NCBI GenBank assembly: GCA_016185015.1 | Contig: JACPOI010000020.1 | Coordinates: forward strand, 248,001 to 312,000 | From: Burkholderiales bacterium | GTDB lineage: Bacteria; Pseudomonadota; Gammaproteobacteria; Burkholderiales; Burkholderiaceae_C | Direction: 5' to 3' | Length of the DNA: 64,000 nt | In this document: positions 52,987-61,966 of the stretch, piece by piece | Position numbering within the stretch: position 1 is the stretch's first letter | Layout: each line of letters opens with the position of its first letter | Notes under the pieces: generated by a model | The model's input: the letters and a program-made list of their open reading frames with translations, nothing else | What the model was told of the DNA's origin: nothing | Database searches by the model: none | Translations under genes and position numbers: made by a program

Positions 52987-53964
52987 ATGACCCAACGCCG
53001 TGAATTCCTGCAACTGGGCGCAGCCGCGCTGGCCACTGCCGGCCTGCCCGCCTTCGCGCAGGACGCCTACCCCAGCAAACCCGTCACCATGCTCGTGCCC
53101 TTCCCGCCGGGCGGCGTGGCTGACACCGTGGGCCGCCCCGTGGCCGAGGCCATGGGCCGTGCGCTGGGCCAGACCATGATCGTCGAGAACAAGGGCGGCG
53201 CCGGCGGCGGCATCGGCATGGCACAGGTGGCCAAGTCGCGCGCCGACGGCTACAACGTGCTCATGTCGCTCTCGTCCGTGGTCGTGCTGCCGGAAGCCGA
53301 CAAGGTGCTCAAGCGCAATCCGCTTTACACCCTGGACCAGCTCAAGCCCGTGGCCCGCTTCACGGCCGACCCCACCGCCCTCGTGGTGCGCGCCGACAGC
53401 CCCTGGAAGACCTACAAGGACTTCATCGCCCATGTGAAGGCCCGCCCCGGCCAGACCACGTTTGGTTCCTCGGGCAACTACGGCACCATGCATGTGCCCA
53501 TGGAGCAGCTCAAGGCCGCCACCGGCACCTTCATGCTGCACGTGCCCTACACCGGCGCCGGCCCCGCCGTCATGGCCCTGCTGGCCGGCCAGATCGATGC
53601 ATTGTCCACCGGCCCCTCCAGCGTGATGCAACACGTGCGCGCCGGCAAGCTGCGCGTGCTGGCGCACTGGGGCGAAGGGCGCCTGGCCGCCCTGCCCGAG
53701 GTGCCGAGCTTCAAGGAACTCGGCGTGCCGATCAGCTACTCGCAGTGGTCCGGCCTGTTCGTGCCGGCGGGCACGCCCGAGGCCGTGGTGACCCGGCTGC
53801 GCCAGGCCGCCAAGGCCGCCTCCGAAGATGCGCGCGCCAGGCAGTCGCTGCTGGCCGCGGGCACCTCCTTCATGTACCAGGACGCGCCCGAGTTCGAGCG
53901 TTTCGTACAGACGGATGCCAAGGCCATGGCCGCGCTGGTGCAGCGCATCGGTCGCGTCGAGTAA
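52987..53964 (+). CDS. Bug-family periplasmic substrate-binding protein
   Basis: A 325-aa receptor with a Tat-like or Sec signal (MTQRREFLQLGAAALATAG, ending near AFA|QD) and the Bug loops YPSKPVTMLVPFPPGGVADTVGR and ENKGGAGGGIGMAQVAK. It should bind a carboxylate. It follows the FAH-family gene in the same direction, the usual pairing of a catabolic enzyme with its scavenging receptor in Burkholderiales. Confidence 0.92.
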   Translation: MTQRREFLQLGAAALATAGLPAFAQDAYPSKPVTMLVPFPPGGVADTVGRPVAEAMGRALGQTMIVENKGGAGGGIGMAQVAKSRADGYNVLMSLSSVVVLPEADKVLKRNPLYTLDQLKPVARFTADPTALVVRADSPWKTYKDFIAHVKARPGQTTFGSSGNYGTMHVPMEQLKAATGTFMLHVPYTGAGPAVMALLAGQIDALSTGPSSVMQHVRAGKLRVLAHWGEGRLAALPEVPSFKELGVPISYSQWSGLFVPAGTPEAVVTRLRQAAKAASEDARARQSLLAAGTSFMYQDAPEFERFVQTDAKAMAALVQRIGRVE

Positions 53965-54044
53965 GGCAGCCGGCCGCGCGCCTGCGGCCCCGGGATGAAA
54001 GGGCCTAAGATGGGCCCAGAATCCAGGGCTGTCGGGAGGCGGTT

Positions 54045-56642
54045 TTGTCGTACATCCATCCTCGCTGGGGCGCGTGGCTGCTGGTCCTGCTGTTGGGCCT
54101 GCAGTCTGCGGCGGCCTGGGCGCAGCCGCGCACCGTGCGCGTCGGCGTCTATGCCAACGAACCCAAGATCTATCTCAACGCGGCCGGCCGTGCCACGGGC
54201 ATCTTCGCGGACCTGCTGGGCGAAATCGCCAAGGGCGAGGGCTGGACCCTGGAGTTCGTGCCCTGCGAGTGGCAGGCCTGCCTGGAGGCGCTGGAGGCCG
54301 ACCGCATCGACCTGATGCCCGATGTGGCTTACAGCGCGCAGCGCGACCAGCGCTTCGACTTCCACCAGGTTCCGGTCATGCACAGCTGGTCGCAGCTCTA
54401 CCGGCATCCGGCCGTGTCGATCAACTCCATCCTGGACCTCGATGGCAAACGCGTGGCCCTGCTCGAAGGCTCCATCCAGATCGCCCTGTTCAAGGAGCTG
54501 GTGACGGGCTTCGGCGTGAAGCCGGTGCTCATGCCGGTGCCCTCGCTGGACGAGGCCTTCCGCCTGGTGGCCGCCGGCAAGGCCGATGCGGCCATCGCCA
54601 ACCACTTCTTCGGCAACCGCCTCAGCCCGCGCTACCGGCTGGTCGAAACGCCCATCGTGTTCCAGCCCTCGCGCCTGTTCTTTGCCGCCGGGCAGGACCG
54701 CAACCCCGAGCTGCTGGCGACCATCGACCGCTACCTGCGCGACTGGCAGAACGATCCGCGCTCGATGTATTTCGCCATCATCCGGCAATGGGGCGGCCAG
54801 GTGCCCGAGCCCGCCGTGCCGCGCGCCTTCTGGTGGGGGCTGGCCGCGGTCGGCGGCCTGCTGCTGCTGGTCATGCTGATGGCGGTACTGCTGCGCGGTC
54901 AGGTGGTCGCCCGCACCCGTACCCTGCAGGCCGCCCACGAGGAGGTGGGCCGCTTCAAGGCCATCTTCGACCAGTCCACCTTCGCCGCCTGGATTGCCGG
55001 CCTGGACGGCCAGCTGGTCTACGTCAACGCGCGCTGCGCGGCCTTGCAGGGGCGCAAGCCCCAGGAGCTGATCGGCCAGCGCTACCTCACCCTCTACGCC
55101 CCCGCAGGGCAGGAGACGGCCGAAGACTATTGGCGCAGCGTGCGCGAAGGCGGCGACGGTGCGCCGCGCGAACTGCTGCAGCTGGCAGGCGACGGCCGCG
55201 AGCTGCCCATGCTCAGCAGCGGCCTGCTGCTGCGTGATGCCCAGGGCCGCCCCGAGCTGCTGGCCTGCACCGCGGTGGACATCAGCGACCGCAAGCAGGC
55301 CGAGGAAAAGATCCACCAGCTCGCCTTCTACGACGTCCTCACCGGCCTGCCCAACCGGCGCCTGCTGATGGACCACCTGGCGCATGCGCTGGCCGCCAGC
55401 GCGCGCCACGGCGGCGGCGGGGCCCTGCTGTTCATCGACCTCGACCACTTCAAGACCATCAACGACACCCTCGGCCATGCCGTCGGCGACCAGCTGCTGC
55501 GCGAAGTGGCGGCGCGCATCAGCTACTGCGTGCGGGTGGGCGACACCGTGGCGCGCCTGGGCGGCGACGAGTTCATCGTGCTGATCGAGGACCTGGGCGA
55601 GGTGGCCGAAGTGGCCGCTGGCCAGGCCGAGGCCGTGGGCCGCAAGATCATGGCCGCGCTCAGCCAGCCCTACCGCCTGGGCAACAGCCAGCACCACAGC
55701 ACCCCCAGCATCGGCGTGGCCCTGTTCACGAACGGGCAGGTCCAGGGCGACGAACTCCTCAAGCAGGCCGACCTGGCCATGTACCAGGCCAAGGCGGCGG
55801 GCCGCAACAGCCTGCGCTTCTTCGACCCGCGCATGCAGACCGTGGTGGCGGCGCGCGCCTCGCTGCAGAGCGACCTGCGCGAGGCCATGCACTCGGGGCA
55901 GCTGGCCTTGCACATCCAGCCGCAGGTGGATACGGCGGGCCGGGTGGTAGGCGCCGAGGCGCTGCTGCGCTGGACGCATCCGGTGCGGGGCGAGGTCTCG
56001 CCGGTCGAGTTCATTCCCGTGGCCGAAGAGAGCGGCTTGATGCAGGAGCTGGGGCTGTGGGTGCTGCAGCGCGCCTGCGAACTGCTGGTGGCCTGGGCCG
56101 ACCAGCCGGCGCTGCGCAAGCTCAGCCTGGCCGTCAACGTCAGCGTGCAGCAGTTCCGCCATCCGGATTTCGTCTCGCAGGTGCTCGAAACCCTGCTGCG
56201 CACCGGCGCCGTCGCGGCGCGGCTCAAGCTGGAGATCACCGAGAGCCTGCTGATGGAAGACGTGGAGGACGTGATCGTCAAGATGGACGCCCTGCGCGCG
56301 CACGGCGTGAGCTTCTCGCTCGACGATTTTGGCACCGGTTATTCCTCGCTGAGCTACCTCAAGCGCCTGCCGCTAGACCAGCTCAAGATCGACGCCTCCT
56401 TCGTGCGCGACCTGCTCAGCGACCCCAATGACGCGGCCATCGTACGCACCATCATGGCCCTGGCCCGCAGCCTGGGCCTGCAGGTGGTGGCCGAGGGCGT
56501 GGAGACCGAGGCCCAGCGCCAGTCCCTGGCCGCCGAAGGCTGCCCGGCCTACCAGGGCTACTACTTCAGCCGGCCGGTGCCCGCCGCGGTCTTCGAGGGT
56601 CTTGCCGCGCAGTCCCTGCCCTTGTCGACGACCTTGGAGTAA
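54045..56642 (+). CDS. GGDEF-EAL protein with periplasmic substrate-binding sensor and PAS
   Basis: An 865-aa signalling protein: signal/anchor, a periplasmic SBP_bac_3-type domain (residues about 28-255, with IDLMPDVAYSAQRDQRFDF and GKRVALLEGS), a membrane helix (about 262-284), PAS (IFDQSTFAAWIAGLDG), GGDEF (506-510, preceded by RVGD, an I-site) and EAL (EALLRW from 638, DDFGTGYSSL). It probably adjusts c-di-GMP to an extracellular amino acid or similar ligand. The TTG at 54045 is the only start that keeps the signal segment. An antisense open frame of 855 codons is an artefact. Confidence 0.9.
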   Translation: MSYIHPRWGAWLLVLLLGLQSAAAWAQPRTVRVGVYANEPKIYLNAAGRATGIFADLLGEIAKGEGWTLEFVPCEWQACLEALEADRIDLMPDVAYSAQRDQRFDFHQVPVMHSWSQLYRHPAVSINSILDLDGKRVALLEGSIQIALFKELVTGFGVKPVLMPVPSLDEAFRLVAAGKADAAIANHFFGNRLSPRYRLVETPIVFQPSRLFFAAGQDRNPELLATIDRYLRDWQNDPRSMYFAIIRQWGGQVPEPAVPRAFWWGLAAVGGLLLLVMLMAVLLRGQVVARTRTLQAAHEEVGRFKAIFDQSTFAAWIAGLDGQLVYVNARCAALQGRKPQELIGQRYLTLYAPAGQETAEDYWRSVREGGDGAPRELLQLAGDGRELPMLSSGLLLRDAQGRPELLACTAVDISDRKQAEEKIHQLAFYDVLTGLPNRRLLMDHLAHALAASARHGGGGALLFIDLDHFKTINDTLGHAVGDQLLREVAARISYCVRVGDTVARLGGDEFIVLIEDLGEVAEVAAGQAEAVGRKIMAALSQPYRLGNSQHHSTPSIGVALFTNGQVQGDELLKQADLAMYQAKAAGRNSLRFFDPRMQTVVAARASLQSDLREAMHSGQLALHIQPQVDTAGRVVGAEALLRWTHPVRGEVSPVEFIPVAEESGLMQELGLWVLQRACELLVAWADQPALRKLSLAVNVSVQQFRHPDFVSQVLETLLRTGAVAARLKLEITESLLMEDVEDVIVKMDALRAHGVSFSLDDFGTGYSSLSYLKRLPLDQLKIDASFVRDLLSDPNDAAIVRTIMALARSLGLQVVAEGVETEAQRQSLAAEGCPAYQGYYFSRPVPAAVFEGLAAQSLPLSTTLE

Positions 56643-56675
56643 GCTGGCAACAGCGCGTACCAGAGGAGTGCCACC

Positions 56676-57221
56676 ATGAGCAACAAGGCAGACCCCGCCG
56701 GCTTCGGCCCTTTCGTCCCGGGTTTCGACTTCCTGCAGAAGCTGGCCCAGGGCGGCAACGCCTCCATGGCCAGCTGGGTGGCGCCCACCCTGGACGCCGA
56801 GGCGCTGGACAAGCGCATCACCGAACTCAAGGCCGTGCAGTTCTGGCTGGACCAGAACGCCGCCGCGCTCAAGGCCACCATCCAGGCGCTCGAAGTGCAG
56901 AAGATGACCCTGGCCACGCTCAAGAGCATGAACGTGCCCATGCCCGGCACCGGCATGCCCTGGCCCGTGCCGGGCGCGGCCCCTGCAGCCCAGTCCAAGG
57001 CCGCGCCCGCCGCCAAGCCAGCCACTGCCGCACCCGGCGCAGCACCGATGGCCGACCCCATGCAGTACTGGGGTGCACTGACGCAGCAGTTCCAGCAGAT
57101 CGCCAGCCAGGCCATGAAAGACGCGGCCGAGCGCAGCGCTGCAGCTGCGGCAGCCGCGCCCAAGCCCGCCGCCAAGGCCGCCGCCAAAAAAGCTGCCCCG
57201 CGCAAGCCCAAGCCTGTTTGA
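56676..57221 (+). CDS. phaM: PhaM-like polyhydroxyalkanoate granule protein
   Basis: A 181-aa protein with the PhaM start GFDFLQKLA and WVAPTLDAEALDKRITELKAV, and a C-terminal Lys/Ala/Pro tail (AAAKKAAPRKPKPV) like histone H1-type DNA-binding tails. In Ralstonia, PhaM activates PHA synthase and tethers granules to the nucleoid. PHA synthase genes are not in the window. GAGG precedes the ATG; the FIST gene follows after seven bases. Confidence 0.88.
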   Translation: MSNKADPAGFGPFVPGFDFLQKLAQGGNASMASWVAPTLDAEALDKRITELKAVQFWLDQNAAALKATIQALEVQKMTLATLKSMNVPMPGTGMPWPVPGAAPAAQSKAAPAAKPATAAPGAAPMADPMQYWGALTQQFQQIASQAMKDAAERSAAAAAAAPKPAAKAAAKKAAPRKPKPV

Positions 57222-57228
57222 GACGCCG

Positions 57229-58482
57229 ATGAAAAACTTTCCCCTGGCTCACGCCACCCACCCGCAATGGCGCATGGCCGCTGCGCTGGTGCTGGCGCAA
57301 CTGCGCGCGCAGCTGGCCCTGCCCGGCGCCGCGCAAAACCCCACGCTGGCCCTGCTCTACATCACCGATCACTACGCCGCCGAGGCCGAGGCCATCCTCG
57401 CCCACCTCAGCGGCGAGCTGCCCGAGGTCACCGACTGGGCCGGCACCGTGGGCGTGGGCATAGCCGCCACCAACGTCGAATACTTCGACGAGCCGGCCCT
57501 GGCCGTGATGCTGTGCGATCTGCCCAGCGACCAGTACCGTGTCTTCTCTGGCGTGGCGCCCCTGGGCCTGGGCTTCCAGGCGCACACCGCGCTGGTGCAC
57601 GCCGACGGCCACACGCCCGAACTCTCCGAGCTCATCGACGAGATGGCCGCGCGCACCGACAGCGGCTACCTCTTCGGCGGCCTGGCCGCCAGTCGCAGCG
57701 AGAGCGTGCAGTTCGCGCTGGGCGGAGACGGTTTCATCCGCGGCCAGGGCCGCTCCACCGGCGTCTTCCACGGCGGCCTGAGCGGCGTGGCCTTCGGCGA
57801 GGGCGTGCAGCTGGTCTCGCGCGTCACCCAGGGCTGCTGCCCGGTGGCCGGCAGCCACACCATCACCGAAGCCGAGCGCAACGTGGTCTACCAGCTCGAC
57901 GGCGAGCCCGCGCTGCAGGTGCTGTTGCGCGAACTGGATGTCACGCTGGACGAACCAGAGGAGGCCATCAACACCGTGCGCGCCACGCTGGCCGGCCTGG
58001 TGCATGCGCAAGATGTGGCCGCCGATGGCCGCGCCATCAGCCGTACCGGCAACTTCGGCAGCGACGTGCGTGTGCGCCACATCGTCGGGCTGGACCCGCA
58101 GCGCGGCGGCGTGGCCCTGGCCGAGCTGGTGGACGAGGGCATGCAGCTGGCCTTCTGCCAGCGCAATGTGCAGGCCGCGCGCGCCGACCTCATGCGCATC
58201 TGCGCCGAGATCCGCGAGGAACTGGAACCCGAGGAACTGCCGCTCACCGCGGGCGGGCTGGAGTCCGAGCCGCCCGTGCAGGTGCCGCGGCGCATGGTGG
58301 GTGCCGTCTACGTGAGTTGTTCCGGCCGCGGCGGTCCGCACTTCGGCGGCCCCAGCGCCGAGCTGCAGATCGTGCGCCACGCGCTGGGCGACGTGCCGCT
58401 GATCGGCTTCTTCGCCGGCGGCGAGATCGCGCGCCATCACGTGTATGGCTACACCGGTGTGCTGACGGTTTTCACAGCCTAG
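57229..58482 (+). CDS. FIST domain signal protein
   Basis: A 417-aa protein with an N-terminal FIST domain (GTVGVGIAATNVEYFDEPALAV; YLFGGLAASRSESVQF) and a FIST C-terminal domain ending with ADVPLIGFFAGGEIAR-like GDVPLIGFFAGGEIARHH. FIST proteins are predicted to sense small ligands such as amino acids in the cytoplasm. It lies seven bases after phaM and may be co-transcribed with it. Ligand and output unknown. Confidence 0.88.
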   Translation: MKNFPLAHATHPQWRMAAALVLAQLRAQLALPGAAQNPTLALLYITDHYAAEAEAILAHLSGELPEVTDWAGTVGVGIAATNVEYFDEPALAVMLCDLPSDQYRVFSGVAPLGLGFQAHTALVHADGHTPELSELIDEMAARTDSGYLFGGLAASRSESVQFALGGDGFIRGQGRSTGVFHGGLSGVAFGEGVQLVSRVTQGCCPVAGSHTITEAERNVVYQLDGEPALQVLLRELDVTLDEPEEAINTVRATLAGLVHAQDVAADGRAISRTGNFGSDVRVRHIVGLDPQRGGVALAELVDEGMQLAFCQRNVQAARADLMRICAEIREELEPEELPLTAGGLESEPPVQVPRRMVGAVYVSCSGRGGPHFGGPSAELQIVRHALGDVPLIGFFAGGEIARHHVYGYTGVLTVFTA

Positions 58483-58494
58483 GCGCCGGGCGCC

Positions 58495-58929
58495 TCATTC
58501 CTGCGGTCGGGTCTTCAGCAAGTCCTTGCGGCACAGTGGCCCGTCCACCGGGTTCTCCAGGCTGTGCGCGATCGCCGTCACCAGCGCGTGCGCCTGCTCG
58601 GCGGTGAAATGTTCCATCAGCGGGCGCGCCACCGCCGGCGGCAGCCGCACCACGGCCGTGCTGCCGTCGCTGCGCGTGATGCTCAGGCTGGCCACCTGGT
58701 GGCTGCCCCAGTCGGGCCGCGCCTCGGCGCGTTGCATCTGCTCCTGCATCAGCGCCTCGTAGTCGGCCTCCAGCGCTTCCAGGGTGTCGTCGTCGGGCTC
58801 GGCGCTCAGCTCGACCACCCAGCCTTCCATCCTGTCCTTGCGCGTGCTGCATGCCAGCGCACGTACCGCCAGCCCCTGCACGAAACGATCGCGCAGCTCG
58901 GTCTCGAAAAACACATACCCGGTGGCCAT
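58495..58929 (-). CDS. Hypothetical protein
   Basis: A 144-aa acidic soluble protein that I do not recognise. It contains EPDDDTLEALEADYEALMQEQM, a helical stretch, and HFTAEQAHALVTAIAHSLE. No catalytic motif, signal or membrane segment is visible. It sits 16 bases downstream of the sulfide:quinone oxidoreductase gene on the same strand and could be read with it. Confidence 0.65.
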   Translation of the reverse strand: MATGYVFFETELRDRFVQGLAVRALACSTRKDRMEGWVVELSAEPDDDTLEALEADYEALMQEQMQRAEARPDWGSHQVASLSITRSDGSTAVVRLPPAVARPLMEHFTAEQAHALVTAIAHSLENPVDGPLCRKDLLKTRPQE

Positions 58930-58945
58930 GGCGGGTGCAGGGTGC

Positions 58946-60220
58946 TTACTTGTCCTTGAGCTTCATGATGCCCAGGGCGTTCATCACCATCTTCTCGAAC
59001 AGCGGCTCCGAGGTGCCGGCCTTCATCTTGCGCATGAAGTATTTCTCGAAGGCGATCTTGGCCAGGTGCACCCACTTGCCCTGAGAAAACCAGTTCACGT
59101 TGCGCGGCGGGATCTGCGGCAGCGCCACGAAACAGGCGCCGGTGTCGCCGAAGTCGGCCAGGCACACGGCGTTCCAGGTGGCCTTGGTGCCGGGCTCCTT
59201 GCCGTCGAGTTCGTCGCGGATGTTGTGCGCCGTGGCCGTCACCATGGATTCGATCATGTAACCCGTCTTGGGCGCGCCCGTGGGCACCGGCGTGGTTTCC
59301 ACCGGCGGAATCGCCACGCACACGCCCACGGCGTAGATGTTCTTGTATTTCGGGTTGCGCTGCTGCGGGTCGATCAGGATGAAGCCGCGCGGGTTGGTCA
59401 GCCCTTCGATGCCGAACACCGCGTCGATGCCCTTGAAAGCCGGCAGCATCATCGAGAACTTGAAGTCCAGCACATGCTCCTTCTTGGGCGTGCCGTCCTC
59501 GTTGTGCTCGGTCACGTACATCTTGCCGGCTTCGACCTTGGTGGTCTTGGCATTGCAGATCCACTTGATGTGGCGGTCACGCATGACCGATTCGAGCAGG
59601 CCCTTGGAGTCCCCCACCCCGCCCAGGCCCAGGTGGCCGATATAGGGCTCGGCCGTGACGAAGGTCATGGGCACCTTGTCGCGGATCTTGCGGCGGCGCA
59701 GGTCGGTGTCCATGATCATGGCGTATTCGTAGGCCGGGCCGTAGCACGAGGCGCCTTGCACCGCGCCCACCACCACGTGGCCCGGGTTCTTGACGAACGC
59801 CTGCCACTGCTTCTCCGCCTCAACCGCATGGTCCACATGGCAGATCGACTGCGTGTGACCCTGGGGCCCCAGGCCTTCCACTTCCTCGAACGCCAGCCGG
59901 GGCCCGGTGGCGATCACCAGGTAGTCGTAGTCCACCGTGCGGCCGTCGTCCAGTTCGATCTGGTTCTTCTCGGGGTGCAGGCGTTTGGCCCCCACGCCGA
60001 TGAAGTCGATCTTCTTCTTGGCCAGCACCGGCGCGATGTCCATCTCGATGTCGTCGCGCTTGCGCCAGTCCACCGCCACCCAGGGGTTGGAGGGCACGAA
60101 GTGGAACTTCGGGTTGTTCGATATGACGGTGATCTTGTCTTCCGCGCGCGCCAGCGCACGCATCTCATAGGCCATCGGCATGCCGCCGATGCCTGCGCCG
60201 AGTATCACGATATGGGCCAT
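58946..60220 (-). CDS. sqr: Sulfide:quinone oxidoreductase-like flavoprotein
   Basis: A 424-aa FAD enzyme opening IVILGAGIGGMPMAYEM, with FVPSNPWVAV characteristic of SQR and three cysteines at 127, 159 and 301 placed like the catalytic cysteines of bacterial SQR (SICHVD, GASCYGP, GVCVAIPP). SQR oxidises sulfide to polysulfide and reduces quinone at the membrane. AGGAGA precedes the ATG. The upstream region holds a perfect FNR box at an activating distance. The paralogous NADH dehydrogenase II is less likely because of the cysteines. Confidence 0.88.
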   Translation of the reverse strand: MAHIVILGAGIGGMPMAYEMRALARAEDKITVISNNPKFHFVPSNPWVAVDWRKRDDIEMDIAPVLAKKKIDFIGVGAKRLHPEKNQIELDDGRTVDYDYLVIATGPRLAFEEVEGLGPQGHTQSICHVDHAVEAEKQWQAFVKNPGHVVVGAVQGASCYGPAYEYAMIMDTDLRRRKIRDKVPMTFVTAEPYIGHLGLGGVGDSKGLLESVMRDRHIKWICNAKTTKVEAGKMYVTEHNEDGTPKKEHVLDFKFSMMLPAFKGIDAVFGIEGLTNPRGFILIDPQQRNPKYKNIYAVGVCVAIPPVETTPVPTGAPKTGYMIESMVTATAHNIRDELDGKEPGTKATWNAVCLADFGDTGACFVALPQIPPRNVNWFSQGKWVHLAKIAFEKYFMRKMKAGTSEPLFEKMVMNALGIMKLKDK

Positions 60221-60273
60221 GGTCTTGTCTCCTGGTGTGTGCCGCGCCTGCCATCGGGCGCGACTGTTCAGGA

Positions 60274-60279
60274 GTTATA
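60274..60279 (-). promoter_or_regulatory. Candidate -10 element of the sqr promoter
   Basis: TATAAC on the minus strand places the expected transcript start near 60267. That is 40-41 bases from the FNR box centre at 60307.5, the spacing of class II FNR-activated promoters. Confidence 0.55.
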
Positions 60280-60300
60280 GCCCCGGGGGTATATCTCAGG

Positions 60301-60314
60301 TTGATCCATATCAA
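60301..60314. promoter_or_regulatory. Perfect FNR/ANR box upstream of sqr
   Basis: TTGATCCATATCAA fits TTGAT-N4-ATCAA exactly in the 111-base gap between the sqr start and the convergent-end of the XRE gene. It most likely activates sqr when oxygen is low. Confidence 0.75.
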
Positions 60315-60331
60315 TCCTGACGCAAGGAAAG

Positions 60332-61063
60332 TCAGCGCCGCAGTGCAGCAAACGCCTCGAATTCCCAGCTCCGCATGGCCAGCAGCAGGGTGTAACCCTC
60401 GCGGTCCTTCTCGGGCAGTTTCTGGTCGGCCTGGTGCTGCTGCGCAAAGTCCTGCGCCACGCGCTGCAGGCGTTCCATGAAAGACGGCGCCAGGCTGCGC
60501 GCGATGCTGCCGTGCACCAGCAGCAAGCCTTCGCCGTGGCCGTCAAAGCCGCCGCTGTAATAGTCCAGCAGCGCGTGCTCGCGGAAGTAGTCCATCACGG
60601 CGCCATGCGGGCGCCAGCGGAAGGTCTTGGCCAGTTTCAGGCTGTAGCGGTTGAGCGGCCGCAACTCGATGATGCCGATGCGGTCCAGCTGCGCCAGGTA
60701 CTTCACGCACTCGGCCTCGCTCAGGCGGTAGCTCGCCACCATCTGCTCCAGCGTCCACTGGCTCAGCACGCAGATCGCCACCAGCAGCAGCTTCTTGTCG
60801 GCCACCACGGCCTTTTCCTGTGCCTGCGTCAGCTCGGCCAGCAGGGGCTGGGCGTCGGCCACGCGGCGCGCCAGTTCGGCAAAGTCCAGCTTCAATGCGC
60901 GGCAGATCGCGTCGATGCGCGACAGCGGCATGTCGCCCTTGGCCAGCATGCGCTTGACGCTGCTCTCCGCCATGCCCAGCTTCTTCGCCAGGTCGGCATA
61001 GGTCAGGTGGGCGGCCTTGAGTTCCTTCTTCAGGACCAGGACGAGATCGGCTGTGGTGCTCAT
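60332..61063 (-). CDS. XRE-type helix-turn-helix regulator with C-terminal sensor
   Basis: A 243-aa protein: residues 1-70 form a Cro/C1 HTH (TYADLAKKLGMAESSVKRML), and the rest is a helical domain with LLLVAICVLSQWTLEQMV, SEAECVKYLAQLDRIGIIEL (a second DNA-binding-like part) and FYSGG-type DYYSGGFDGHGEG. The C-terminal domain is found after XRE domains in Burkholderiales; function unknown. It shares strand with sqr but ends before its promoter, so it is separate. The start at 61063 begins the HTH directly. Confidence 0.8.
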   Translation of the reverse strand: MSTTADLVLVLKKELKAAHLTYADLAKKLGMAESSVKRMLAKGDMPLSRIDAICRALKLDFAELARRVADAQPLLAELTQAQEKAVVADKKLLLVAICVLSQWTLEQMVASYRLSEAECVKYLAQLDRIGIIELRPLNRYSLKLAKTFRWRPHGAVMDYFREHALLDYYSGGFDGHGEGLLLVHGSIARSLAPSFMERLQRVAQDFAQQHQADQKLPEKDREGYTLLLAMRSWEFEAFAALRR

Positions 61064-61189
61064 GGGGAGGGTCTCCTGGGTATCGATTATCGATACTCCC
61101 GGTAGACAGAAACAGGGAAGTCGCATGAAATGACCCCGTGAACGATGCGCGCGCCCCACAGTGCAGCCATCCTTACTCCGGAGTCCTTC

Positions 61190-61954
61190 ATGTCCCTGCC
61201 GATCTCACGCGCCGAAGCCGGGCTGCTTTTTGCGGTGCTGGCCTTGAGCCTGCTGGCCGCTGTCGCCCCACCGCTGGCGCAGGCCCCGCACTTCCATGAT
61301 TTCGCCGACCAGCGCGCCTGGCTGGGCCTGCCCTGCGCACTCGACGTGCTGAGCAACCTGCCCTTCGCCCTTTTCGGACTGCGGGGCCTGCACGTGCTGC
61401 GCCGCGTGCCGGCCACGGCGCTGCCCGCAGCGCAGCGCCAGCTGGCCACGCTTTTCTTCGCCGGCCTCATCCTCACGGCCCTGTGCTCGGCCTGGTACCA
61501 CGGGGCGCCCGACGACGCGGGCCTGGTGGTGGACCGCCTGGGCATGACGGTGGCCTTCGCCGGCCTGCTGGGCCTGGGCGTGGCCACGCACCTCGGTGCG
61601 CGCGCCGCGGGGTGCCTGGCTGCCGTCGTGCTGCTGGGCGGGCCGCTGAGCGTGGGGGTCTGGGCGGCCAGCGGCAACCTGTTGCCCTGGGCCCTGCTGC
61701 AGGGGGGCGGCATGGTGCTGCTGCTCGTCCTGGCGATGATGAAACCCTTGCCCGGGGCGCTGGTTGTGCGCTGGGGCGCCGTCATCGCCATCTACGTCGT
61801 GGCCAAGGCGCTGGAGCAGTACGACGCGGCGGTGTTCGAATGGACGGGGCAATTCGTCTCGGGCCACAGCCTCAAGCATCTGGTGGCCGCGTTTGCCGCG
61901 ATGCCTGTCATCAAGGCCCTGCATCTGCTCGGGCAGAATGCCACTCAACGATAA
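61190..61954 (+). CDS. Ceramidase-like (CREST superfamily) membrane protein
   Basis: A 254-aa protein with seven hydrophobic segments and the CREST pattern: FHDFADQRAWLGLPCALDVLSNLPF with acidic residues, SAWYHGAPDDAGLVVDRLGM, and GHSLKHLVAA. The Ser, His and Asp residues placed like those of alkaline ceramidases suggest a zinc-dependent lipid hydrolase. It is followed by the lysophospholipid transporter-acyltransferase gene, with the ribosome site (AAGGAGGA) starting in its stop codon, so lipid remodelling is a reasonable guess. Confidence 0.72.
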   Translation: MSLPISRAEAGLLFAVLALSLLAAVAPPLAQAPHFHDFADQRAWLGLPCALDVLSNLPFALFGLRGLHVLRRVPATALPAAQRQLATLFFAGLILTALCSAWYHGAPDDAGLVVDRLGMTVAFAGLLGLGVATHLGARAAGCLAAVVLLGGPLSVGVWAASGNLLPWALLQGGGMVLLLVLAMMKPLPGALVVRWGAVIAIYVVAKALEQYDAAVFEWTGQFVSGHSLKHLVAAFAAMPVIKALHLLGQNATQR

Positions 61955-61966
61955 GGAGGAGACATC

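Noticed and set aside
53736-56303. 855-codon open frame on the minus strand
   Set aside because: It lies antisense to the GGDEF-EAL gene, is rich in His, Gln, Gly and Ala, and has no domain; it is a GC-bias shadow.
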